From Auricularia sp. M13 (taxonomy: Eukaryota > Basidiomycota > Agaricomycetes > Auriculariales > Auriculariaceae), in assembly GCA_037042915.1 (NCBI GenBank), contig CM073194.1, positions 4,588,001 to 4,652,000 of the forward strand: a stretch of 64,000 bases of DNA. The letters are read 5' to 3'. Of this stretch, positions 55,276 to 64,000 are shown piece by piece; positions within the stretch are counted from its first letter, which is position 1; each line of letters opens with the position of its first letter. The notes beneath the pieces are model-generated. The model had not been told where the DNA came from, did not search any database, and worked only from the letters and a program-made list of their open reading frames with translations. The position numbers and the translations under genes are program-made.

Positions 55276-57857
55276 CTACTTCTTCCCTTTGCGCTTCGTG
55301 ATTTTCTCACCCTTCTCTCTGCGTGGAAAGATCGTTAGACCGAATTCGCCATTACTCGACGACTCGTACCTCGCTTCACCTGCGGATCTGACCTTCTTCC
55401 GCGGATTCGCGCTCGTATTGGCTTTACGCTTCTTCCCAACAGTTGCGGGAACGTCGGACTCGTTTGGTATTCCCGCGCGCTGGATGGCCACAGAATTCGG
55501 GGTTACTCTAAGGATATATGAGATCAAAAACGCGCAGAGAACAGACGAACGCACGCCGAGCAAAGGTACGCTAGTAGTTCAGATAATTCTGAGACAAGGG
55601 CCATCGCATTCGCGGTAGGATGGCGCTGCGAAAGCACGAGCCTTTGTTCAGTGCTGAGCATCCAGGCGACTCCAAAGAGCAGGCTGACGAAGCCGCGGGT
55701 CCCGACGTGATGAAGGTTACCATAATTTCGTTTGTCGACCGAAGCGACCGGCGGGAGAGAGGAAAAAGACTGTTCTTCCACTGCTCGTTCCTTGGGCTGA
55801 AGCGCAATATACCACGACATAAATTGGTCGTGGAAGCCGAAGAGATTGTCGTCGCTGGGAACTTCATGCCGCTTCGTTGTCCAGGCCTTGTAAGCCTCAG
55901 GACGCTTTTTAATAGGAATGAGGGTCTTCGGAAAAGTGAGAAACGTGTATTCCGGACATTTTCCGGGTGCCTACCCTCTTGATCTTGACCGAGTTGCGTT
56001 CGTACTCGACCCAAGCCTGTACGAGTGAAACCCAGTCTTCCGAACCGTTGATATCCAGAAGAAACTTGGTGTCACTCTTCATCCACTTGAGATTGTTTGG
56101 TAGCGCCGCCAGCTCGCCCAGTATCTCTTGTTTGCGTATTGCAATCGCAGAACACGGGTCGGTGTCGATGTCTCCCGCGGCGGTGACAGGGTCCTCAGGG
56201 TGCCGATCGGTGGCTGTGCCGAGGTACTTGACGGCTTGTGTTCAGTCAGTTCGCGCTGCGACTCGTCAGAATTAAGGATAACTCGCCTGGCTCGTGCGAG
56301 ACGCGACGCGTTTCCATCGTCGTGTCATTCTTGAAAGGGCCCTTAGCTGCGTTGAATTTCGCGCCTCAGCGTAAGACAAGTTGAAGCCGAGTCTACGCAC
56401 CTGAGACGTCCAATTCCAAGTCGGTATGAGACGTGACTTCCTCCATTTCAACATCCCCTGCATTGAATTCCGCGCATCAGTGTGGGAAAAATCAAAGGCG
56501 ATTCTACGCACTGGAGACGCCGCCATTGCCGAAGTCTAAATCAGTATGAGACACCATTTCCTCCATTTCAACCCGAGTCTCGATGGAATCGCCTGAGCAA
56601 TGTTAGATTGCGGACAGCGTGCCATCGGAAGACGCACTGTTAGCGCGTCGATCGGCATCCTCTGAGTCGTCTACTGTAGCCTGTGACGCTTGAGTGACGG
56701 GCTCGATCCCCTCGCCGCCGGGCGACGGAGTACGAGAGGGTATGAATCTGTCGCGGTCTTCCCTGGCTATCAGTATGTATGCGGCAAGGCTACGTTGAAA
56801 TGTTTACCGTGCTGTCCCTCGTTTTGATCGTCTGCGGATATGTTCGTAAATCCCGCAGAGATAGACAGAACAACTGCGCGCACCACCCGAGAGCTTCTCA
56901 TAATGCTTCACGAGTGCGTCCTCCAGTTCGAGTCGGAGCTGACGTCCTCGATCGCTGAACCAGAATTTGTAGTTACTGTCGTGAACACTGCATTTGATGA
57001 GACGCAGAACAGCGACTCGCAATGAGATGGCGCTCACCAGCCGACAACGTTGTTGAAGTTGCTCTCCTGCCCGACGAACATTGCGACGATCGTGAAGCCT
57101 GTCAGGGACGACATATGATCCACCTGCCTGCTCAGCGTCTCCTTGAATGCCTGCTGCATCCTGAAATCGCGGATAAGTAGAGACGTCGCGTCGGGAGGAA
57201 GATCATACAGAATGCGCTGGGCGTCTGCCGCACGTTCGTCGACCCTATCTCCAGAGGAATCGTCCTTCGCCGGCAACTTCTCCTTCCTGGCTCGCTCGTG
57301 CTCGGCCTTGAACTTGTCGTATTCGTCTTGATTATTCTCGATATACTTATCCAACGCGTTGTTCCAGATGCGAGAACGGTCCCCCGCTTGCACCTCGCCG
57401 CCGCCCGTGACAGACTCATAGGCACGCGAGAGGTCGTCCTTGTGAATGTCCGCGAACGCGAGCCGCGCGGGCTGTGCCTTTTTCCCGGTCTGGGGAGGTA
57501 GGAGCAAGGTTTCGATCGCCTTCCCGGTCACCGCGGGCTTCCTCTTCGTCTTCCTGTCGTTCTTGATTTTGTTCTGCCAGTACTGAATGACCATGAGACT
57601 CGAGCAATCTGCGAAGTACATGCGGTCCGGAAGTATTCACGCACCTTCGTCCACCCTTTGTCATCGCCGCCAACGATGTCGGGAAACGTAGCCTTGAAGT
57701 CAGCGCTGACCTCCTCGACGAAAGATTGCAGGCCTCCGTGACCGAACCTGTCTTGCGTCCAGCGCGCGTCAGCTTGCCATTTGCCAAGGAACTGATTCTT
57801 CTGGTCCTCCGCGAGCCTGTTCCAGATCTTCGTCCGGCTGTCGTTCGCCTCGGACAT
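55276..57857 (-). CDS. Agaricomycete repeat-associated protein with C-terminal NLS
   Basis: Starts at the ATG 57857 (MSEANDSRTKIWNRLAEDQK, ARWTQDRFGHGGLQSF). Next block ends at 57034: YWQNKIKNDRKTKRKPAV, LSRAYESVTGGGEVQAGDRS, FTIVAMFVGQESNFNNVVG. Then short repeated exons (56.3-56.6 kb). Then AALPNNLKWMKSDTKFLLDI, DWVSLVQAWVEYE, and 55925-55570 with PIKKRPEAYKAWTTKRHEV, FMSWYIALQPKER, GTRGFVSLLFGVAWML. The last exon 55507-55276 is basic: GKKRKANTSANPRKKVRS ... EKITKRKGKK, a nuclear signal. The order W-x-ALQP-x-x-R then GG/GT-RGF-x(5)-GVAW marks a large family of uncharacterised proteins found next to KDZ and other repeats in mushrooms. Several middle exon limits are approximate. Confidence 0.6.
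56347..56572 (-). repeat. Tandem duplication of an exon-intron unit inside the 55276-57857 gene
   Basis: Two ~110-bp units (56347-56452 and 56458-56572), ~75% alike. On the coding strand each holds a short exon, VEMEE-x-x-SHTDL-x, a GTGCGTAGA donor, an intron and a CAG acceptor. Splicing both gives a protein with two successive VEMEE..SHTDL modules, followed by a third, looser METRRVSHEPG. Confidence 0.6.
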
Positions 57858-58110
57858 GCTGAAGCAGAAGGAGGGGGATCAGGTTGCCGGGACTCGCGAG
57901 TAAACCGCGATTTCAAGGCGGAGCCCAGAGCTGTGCAGCGCATTATCATCTATAAGCCTCTGCAGTGTTTGCCGACTTACATTGTCTCGCAGCCAAGGAG
58001 CAATCCAGCGGGAACATCCCGGACTAAGGCAACGCGCGAGAAGTGATCTGCGTCACTCGTCCGTGAGACCGTTATAATCCAGAGCTTATTGTTGCTAAGC
58101 ATGCTGCGCG

Positions 58111-58621
58111 ATGCCCACTCTTGATCTCCCGAAGGCGTCCGCGCTGACCGCCGAGCTGCTCGGTATTTGGCAACGCCCTAAAGACGGCGACGTATTCGTT
58201 GTAGGAGTTTCCGCGCAAATGGGGTCGCACCCTGCGCTCATTCCGCCGGAAACGCACGAGTTCAGGGCCGTTTTCTATGCGGAGTGAGTTGTTGCTTGTG
58301 AGATGTAGAGTGAGACACTTACCGAGTTCAAGAACTCTTGAGGAAGCTCGACTCCAGCTTCTCACGTGGAAGTTCTTCGCCCAAAAACACAAGGTGCGTC
58401 GCGCGTGAATTCTGTTCCTGGAACAATCAGCAAACGTTGGTCAGATTGAGATGTTCCTTCCTGTTCGGTCTGTGGCTCTCGCGCGTCATGGGACGGCTAG
58501 CTACGTGAGGGAGATTCAGAGAGAGGACGTGGCTGCGTGGGTGTTTGAAAACGGACGCTGGAAAGGTCGAGAGCGTCAGTGGTGTCTTCAGCGAACGTCC
58601 GCATACTGGTCGGCGCCGTGA
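58111..58621 (+). CDS. Small unidentified protein in the KDZ island
   Basis: Three exons: 58111-58283, 58333-58393, 58445-58621 (136 aa, phases consistent). Reads MPTLDLPKASALTAELLGIW, DVFVVGVSAQMGSHPALIPP, FRAVFYAETLEEARLQLLTW, then IEMFLPVRSVALARHGTASY and ends QWCLQRTSAYWSAP. Probably an alpha/beta fold with a Trp-rich end; no catalytic motif or TM. It diverges from the 57857 gene with 253 bp between start codons. No family name known to me; it may be a companion of the neighbouring repeat-associated genes. Confidence 0.55.
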
Positions 58622-59288
58622 ACCAGAGTTTCATCGTAGATTAATGAACAAAAATGGACATGCGGTCACTGAGCGCTCATCGTCCGAGAAAAAAAATTGA
58701 GACGAATGGATTATGATACGAAAGATTACAAATGGCACGATGGACGCTACACAAATTACAGGTGAAACAGATTAAGACAAAAGCAGACAGCGGCAGAACA
58801 GGGAACCTTCAGTGGAAATAGGTCAGCGAGGGAGGATGTTGGCCAGACAGTACAAGCGTACCAGACACGGCGCGTTGGACGCCAAACGAAGCACCTCCCG
58901 AGTCGCCCTCGACAATAACCTGGGCAACTGATGAGGAATGGTGAGCGATATCGTTATAAACATAGCACTGGAGGCGACGCGCCTTGATGCGCCAAGCTGC
59001 AGAGCTGGATGGGCGATCCTAATTTCGCGAACGGCTGCGACGGCGCAATGAAGCTGCAAAGCAGGAGTTAATGAAGCCCGATGCTCCGTAGCGATGAGCC
59101 AACCTTCATCGGCGCCCTCAAGCGGGCGACAAGCGCACCCAGCTCGAATGAGCTGAGCGCGTGGTGCTGATATCGCCCAATCATCGCAGTCGTGCGGGTT
59201 CCGCGTGCTGGCGCGACCTGTCGCGTGCTTGGGCAGCGCGCGGTCGAATACGATTGGCCACCTCCGAATGGAAGCAGCCAGGTGCTGA
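58622..59288. other. Intergenic, nothing recognised
   Basis: About 670 bp. Minus-strand frames here (to 59365) have no family likeness. An A-rich stretch at 58688 is the only feature. Confidence 0.45.
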
Positions 59289-59589
59289 CGCAGGCCCCGA
59301 ATGAGGCCTGCGGCGGTATATGCTGATTCGTGCCCACGAGGTGAAGACGATTCGAAGACCGACAACTCCGATAGCTCGTCTCTTCCTCTCTCTGATCAGC
59401 GCGGCACCGAACAACACCCAACAACGGTGAAGGCCTCATTCGAGGCCTTTATCTTGGTATCATAATCTGTGTGCCCTCATTCGAGGGTGCACAACCGAAC
59501 TCCTGGTCGCTCGCGTGCGCGCCGAACCCGCGCTTGATTCCATCGCGCTCATCACTGTCACCAATAGGCAAGGGCTCATTCGAGCCCTT
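59289..59589 (+). other. Four hairpins sharing a CTC-ATTC-GAG loop
   Basis: AAGGCCTCATTCGAGGCCTT (59430-59449), CCCTCATTCGAGGG (59474-59487) and AAGGGCTCATTCGAGCCCTT (59570-59589) are perfect stem-loops with the same ATTC loop and different, self-complementary stems. A fourth, CGCAGGCC/GGCCTGCG at 59289-59312, shows the same loop (TCATTCGG) on the opposite strand. They lie in the 360 bp upstream of the ATG at 59646. Transcription-factor half-site pairs, a structured 5' leader, or transposase binding sites are possible. Confidence 0.65.
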
Positions 59590-59645
59590 GTCCAATTCTC
59601 CTTCTTTGTCTCGCCTTGTCCCTGGATCTGGACTTCTAAGACGCC

Positions 59646-62600
59646 ATGTATCACTCGCGACGAGGCGATCTCGACGCCCCCCCAGAGCTTATCCCAGGGT
59701 CCCGCCCTCGCACTCCCTCGGAATCTTGGCCCAGCGATATCAGGACGGTATCATACGGTATCGGAGATGGTCAATACGTAGCCTCTCTGTGCGTGAATGC
59801 TGCCATACCCCAGCTCCCACCGCCCGAATTCCCGCGTCCGCGAATCGATTACCGTCTTGGGCCTCATGAACCTATGCTGTACCCGCAGATGTGGGTTAGC
59901 ACAGCTCCGCATATGGCCTGGATCGAGAAACACGAGCTCCATCGCGAGCTGCATCAGAAGAACATTGTGGGCTACGTCTTCCAGTCTCACGACTGGAAAG
60001 CGCTGTCAGACGGCGCTGCGTACGGAAGGATCTCAAGAGAGCTTCACTCAAGGCTCAGCGAGGCCTTCTACGATATCCATCTCCGTGTGCTTCCCCTCCT
60101 CTCGGCCGCGCGAACGAGACACCTGCTGCCGACAGCTACCATCACAGAGTGCATACGGCTCTTGTCTGACCTCCATACTCTGGCCGCGACATTCAAGGAA
60201 TCGGCCCTCTTGGTCACGCGAGTACAGAGAGGCATTGCTGAGCTTCGCGCGTTTCGACTTTTCCGCCTCGACGTACAGCATCATGTACACGATCCTCTGT
60301 TCGTATCTGATCGCATGTTCAACCTCGTCGGCGTTTTCACGTCAGATGCAACAATGGCAGACATGTTGCATAGACTCGGAATTCCCGCGTATCGCGTTCT
60401 TCGCGGGCTTCCCAAGAACATCAGCCGCAGTAATGTGAAGCAACCGGCTCTATGGCGAAAAGCAGTAGAAACGCAGCCGCTCGATTCCTTAGAGCATTAC
60501 CACTGGGACGCGTACGGTCGCCGTCATCGGGATCGTCGTGAGGTTTCTCCACCGACGACTGAGATGCGCGAGACGGACGAGCGTGCCGAACCTGAAGCTC
60601 GATCTGGTCACAGTCGTGCCCACTCTCCTGCCCGAGGGCGCCAGCCGAGATATTCAGCGTATGTGGAGGAAGACCCAACGCCGCGCCCATCTCGCCGTTC
60701 TCGTTCTCCGCCGCCGTCGTCGTCATCGTCTCGCCGCTCTCAATCGCCAAGATCGGCGCGAGCGTCATCGCGGGGCGACGTGGCGCTGAACAATGTCCTA
60801 CCTCGGTATATTCTCCACGAACAAGCCCGAACCTCAGGTTCGTGGTTTGCGATTCATTGAACAGGTGACGGGACTGAGTTTCTCTTAGATCACGAGCCGC
60901 GAAGACACCCCGACGCGCCAAAGCAATGGCGCCCCAGAACATGGTCCACGGATCCTGGCCACCAGGCGACAGAGCATTTTGCCTTGCCAGAGTGGGTCCC
61001 TCCGCTACCGCGTTGGATGACGGACGTCGCAAACTCGGTAGATCGCTCGGTGACTCGAGAGTGGCGACTTTGCGCCGACGATACCCCGCACGCCGTTCCG
61101 CAGGACGTATTTACGCGCCCGTTGGAATTCGCATTACCCCCGTTGCATCTCATCTTGAAGCACGAGAAGAGGTTCATGTTCGTCATGAAAGCTTGGGTCG
61201 CACTGCGCGACTTCTGGCTGCGAAAGATAATGACCGATTATTCGTGCGGCCTCACAGCCTCAGTCTGGCGCAAGATCTTGGACGACAAGTATCACATCGA
61301 TCGGGAGCTCGCGAACTGGATCGAGGAGCACGGGCCTGAGGACGACGGTGACACTGCCGCGGGCGGCGAAGGCTCTCATACGCCGGCGCCTCTGACGCGA
61401 GGTGAACGCGAAACCCTCGAGAAGAGGGTCACCAGCCTCTCCGAGCAGCTACATGTAGCGCTCGCCCAGCAGGATCCGCACGCGGGGGAATCCAGAGTAG
61501 ACGAATATACCCGAGTCCCATACCCCGGCGATGACCTTCCCGCGACCTCATCGCGCAGAGGTAGAACCAGAAGGCTGGTTAAACATGGTTCCGAATCTGG
61601 ATATTTTCTTCGAGGTGGCGGCGCGCGCATGGTACTCATGGATGCCGTGGACTTCCCCACGGTCTCCTCGTCGTCTACTCTCTGGGACGAATACTGGGAC
61701 TACGATATGAAGAGAGTCTTGCTCTTCAATCGTTTCTCTCGCGTCCCCGACGGCATTCAAGATCAACGCGACAAGGAGATCCTGCTGACCGACGTCATCA
61801 CGTGGCATCAGTCACGTGACGACGAATGCGGTCTCAGCCCCGCGTCTCGGGCCATGTGGAAAGCGCTGACGCCGCTCGTAACGGTAAGTTGGGCTCGCTC
61901 AAGTACATGTTTCTCATACTTTGTGCAGAATTCCGAAGGGAGACTCGTTCTGTACAGTCGCGCGAAGATTGCGCTGACGGTGCGTGCCGAGAAAGCTGAG
62001 AACCTACTGATCATCTCACATTTGCGCGATCTCAGGTTTCGGAATCTGACCGTGGAGGTTCAGGACTGCACGCGATGCCGTCTGCGAGCGACTTGGAGGC
62101 TGAGACCGGTCAGGGTGTGCGTCCCTCGATGAAGTCACATCCCCGAACTCCCCCGCCTGATCCCGTCTATGGGTATAACCGCGAGCTGCCGAATGGCCAT
62201 TCCCTGAAGGAATTCGTCATCCGCCAGCATCTCTTGAAGCCGTCTGACCTGAATCGCCGGGAGGTTCGCGCTTTTCTCATCTGGGAGTTGGAGGAAGCAG
62301 GATTTCGGTTCCAGCTTCGTCGTACGGACACCACCGTGCTCAAGTCCATGAAAATCTGGACTCCTGAGATTCAAGCCGAGCGCGACTCTATCCTGCAACA
62401 ATGCTGGGGCGGAGATGACGGCTTTGTGCCTTCCGGGATGTCCACACCCGCGCAGACCGATCCCGATCCCGCAAAACGCCTCAGTTCCATATATCATTTT
62501 TGGAAGCTCGTTCGAGCTTGGCCGAGGTGCCGCGAAGTTGCCAACTTCAGGCGCTTTACGACGCATGAAGGACTGACGATGGACCAACTTGTGCAGGTGG

Positions 62601-62713
62601 AACGCGATGTCTGGAAGTTCTATGCACAGACCTTCTACGACTACTTTGGCATTCTTCCCACCCTCCCAAGATCAATGCCGAATCATCCCTTCTCCAACAC
62701 TGTCTCGACGTGA
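59646..62713 (+). CDS. Large agaricomycete repeat-associated protein
   Basis: Four exons: 59646-60837, 60889-61883, 61929-61979, 62036-62713 (971 aa, phases consistent). MYHSRRGDLDAPPELIPGS start; conserved middle FNLVGVFTSDATMADMLHRL + GIPAYRVLRGLP, the V-G-x-FT ... GIP-x-x-x-LR motif of a very abundant mushroom family; a Ser/Arg/Pro-rich disordered linker (PRPSRRSRSPPPSSSSSRR); then ALPEWVPPLPRWMTDVANS, FVMKAWVALRDFWLRKIM, coiled coil ETLEKRVTSLSEQLHVAL, and a C-terminal globular part (VDFPTVSSSSTLWDEYWDYD, RVLLFNRFSRVPD). The 45-bp intron at 61884 is a multiple of three, so reading through keeps the frame. Biochemical role unknown; association with repeats suggests a mobile-element accessory (inference). 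Confidence 0.75.
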
Positions 62714-62883
62714 TGTAACCAACCGCTTAGGCCATAGCAATTCCATTGTCTGCATGTCTCCCGCTACGCTTATCATCGGCAAGGCATCACGCCATCCAGC
62801 GAGGAGAATCCCGTCGTCACCGAGCTGCGCAGATCGCCGCGTGAGCTCGGAAAGCAGGAGAATGCAAAGCAGCGCGCCGCGGC

Positions 62884-62890
62884 TATATAA
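62884..62890 (+). promoter_or_regulatory. TATA box of the zinc-finger gene
   Basis: TATATAA 75 bp upstream of the ATG at 62965, followed by a CTCTCTCTCTC leader just before the start codon. Confidence 0.55.
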
Positions 62891-62964
62891 ACCAGCTATG
62901 ACCTGCGCTTTCCGTCAGACACCCCTCTCTCTCTCTCTCAGCTCTACGACGCACATCGGTGGCC

Positions 62965-63872
62965 ATGGAATACGCGCGCGGCTATGCCCACGGACTCGCT
63001 GGTCCCGAGCCCGTCATCAACGACTTGGACTGCACTCAATGCGGCAACAAGCGAGTCGCCTTCCTCATCAAGTTCCAATGGAAGCCCCAGGACAAGAGCG
63101 GCTTTGCCAATGTCGGTCGATACTACGTCCTGGTGAGACTCGCGTTCGTATTCCACGCGTTAATACTGAATTTCTATGCTAGTGCCTCGCTGGCAAAGAG
63201 TGCAAGCCTCGATTCGTGACTGACGCGAAGTCCAAGCCCGCTCTGGAGGCATACGAGAAGGTCCACGACGAGTACGTCAGGTGTTCTCTCCCTCTCGCAG
63301 TTCCTATACTGATTGTATTGTAGATGCGTTCGTAACGCTAACAGCGAGACCAACGCGCTCAAGGAGAAGAAGAAAGCCGTCACGCTTGCGTTCAACGCTG
63401 CGCAGGCCGCTGCGACGGCCTCCGAAGGCGTCTCCGAGGCCGCCGCCGAGCTCGCTGAGACCGCGAAGAGGGCTCTCGCGGTGGCGAAGACCTCTCTCCA
63501 GGCCACGTCGCTCGTCTCGTCCAAGATCAACGGCACCACGCACGTCGTTCGGCGCCGTGCTACTGGCGCTCGCCCGCGTGCCGCCGAGGCCAGCTCTTCC
63601 AGCCCCGCCAAGCGCAAGAGCGACGGCGATAGCAGCCCGAGCGCGCGCGCGAAGCGCGCCAAGGTTCAGCCTGAGGCGTCGTCCTCGAAAGGTTCGCATT
63701 GATTCTCTCTCTGTAACCACATCTGGCTGACATCGACATTGCAGGCAAGTCGCCGAAGGCTGGACCTTCCAAGCTCCCGGTCAAGGTCGAGACCATCCGC
63801 GGCGAAAAGGTGTACGTGATCGACTCCACTGACGATGAAGTCGAGCGCCGCGACCTGTCCCCCGAGCTCTAA
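62965..63872 (+). CDS. GRF-type zinc-finger protein with NLS and SUMO-interaction-like motif
   Basis: Four exons: 62965-63132, 63183-63280, 63324-63691, 63745-63872 (253 aa, phases consistent). Residues ~22-66 form a GRF-like finger: C-x2-CG (CTQCGNKRVAF), NVGRYYVLC (the G-R-x-Y/F core) and C-x4-F (KECKPRF), with Cys ligands at each corner. A long Ala-rich coiled coil follows (KEKKKAVTLAFNAAQAAATA). Then a basic signal PAKRKSDGDSSPSARAKRAK, and near the end VYVIDSTDDEVE, a textbook SUMO-interaction sequence (hydrophobic V-I-D followed by acidic residues). GRF fingers bind single-stranded nucleic acid. Together this suggests a nuclear factor targeted to SUMO-marked sites, as the last gene of the KDZ island. 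Confidence 0.75.
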
Positions 63873-64000
63873 TGCTAGATACGAAAACTTGCCCTATGCG
63901 TCCCTCACAATAAGATCTTTGCTGCTGCCTTGATGCAATACGACTTGCGTGATTCCGAGCTGTACTGCAACATTCCCAGGATCTGATGAAATGAGATGAA

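Noticed and set aside
51591-63872. TET/JBP dioxygenase expected near KDZ elements
   Set aside because: No H-x-D ... H-x-R type 2OG-oxygenase signature was found in any frame of the island.

Overview
The window looks like nuclear DNA of a mushroom-forming basidiomycete (Agaricomycete). Almost every gene is split by 45-66 bp introns with GTRNGY-like donors. The protein families are typical of the group: galactose-binding-fold membrane proteins ending in a 'VLAFVAQRMD'-type tail, an alginate-lyase-like enzyme with micro-exons, F-box genes and a KDZ (Kyakuja-Dileera-Zisupton) transposase. I rebuilt exon structures by hand. Where exon coordinates are listed, reading phase was checked across every junction.

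Layout. 1-13 kb is gene-dense: a DUF924/FSH1-hydrolase fusion protein (cut by the left edge), two paralogous membrane receptors (3.0-4.8 and 10.3-12.2 kb) flanking a Cue3/ASCC2-like ribosome-quality-control protein and an alginate-lyase-like enzyme, then a canonical HSP9/12 stress gene. 14-15.8 kb holds a secreted type-B carboxylesterase. 16-18 kb holds a TA-flanked MITE and a 227-bp inverted repeat. 19-22 kb holds a SET-domain protein, a PARG-fold protein whose active-site signature has decayed, and a ubiquitin-like-domain protein; the last two diverge from an 82-bp spacer. 22.9-29.6 kb holds three more HSP9/12 relatives, two of which carry a large Gly/Ala/Ser-rich insert, with a 100-bp-TIR transposon and a small three-TM protein between them.

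30-51 kb is mostly gene-poor and scarred by transposons. It contains a receptor-like gene at 30.2 kb, a dsRBD protein at 36.5 kb, a MULE-type MITE with 9-bp target duplication (43.6 kb), a frame-broken F-box gene (44.6 kb), another receptor-like gene with a hAT-type MITE (8-bp duplication) in its upstream region (46.5-48.2 kb), an Arp2 relic (49.1 kb) and a small membrane protein (50.2 kb).

51.6-63.9 kb is a transposon-associated island: an intact 10-exon KDZ transposase with CxC2-like cysteine cluster, and four companion genes of families abundant in agaricomycete repeat regions. They include a basic NLS-bearing protein, a 971-residue protein, and a GRF-type zinc-finger protein with NLS and a SUMO-interaction-like motif. 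A run of four hairpins with the same loop lies between them. The two most novel-looking signals are the HSP9/12 branch with the G/A/S insert and this KDZ-centred island.
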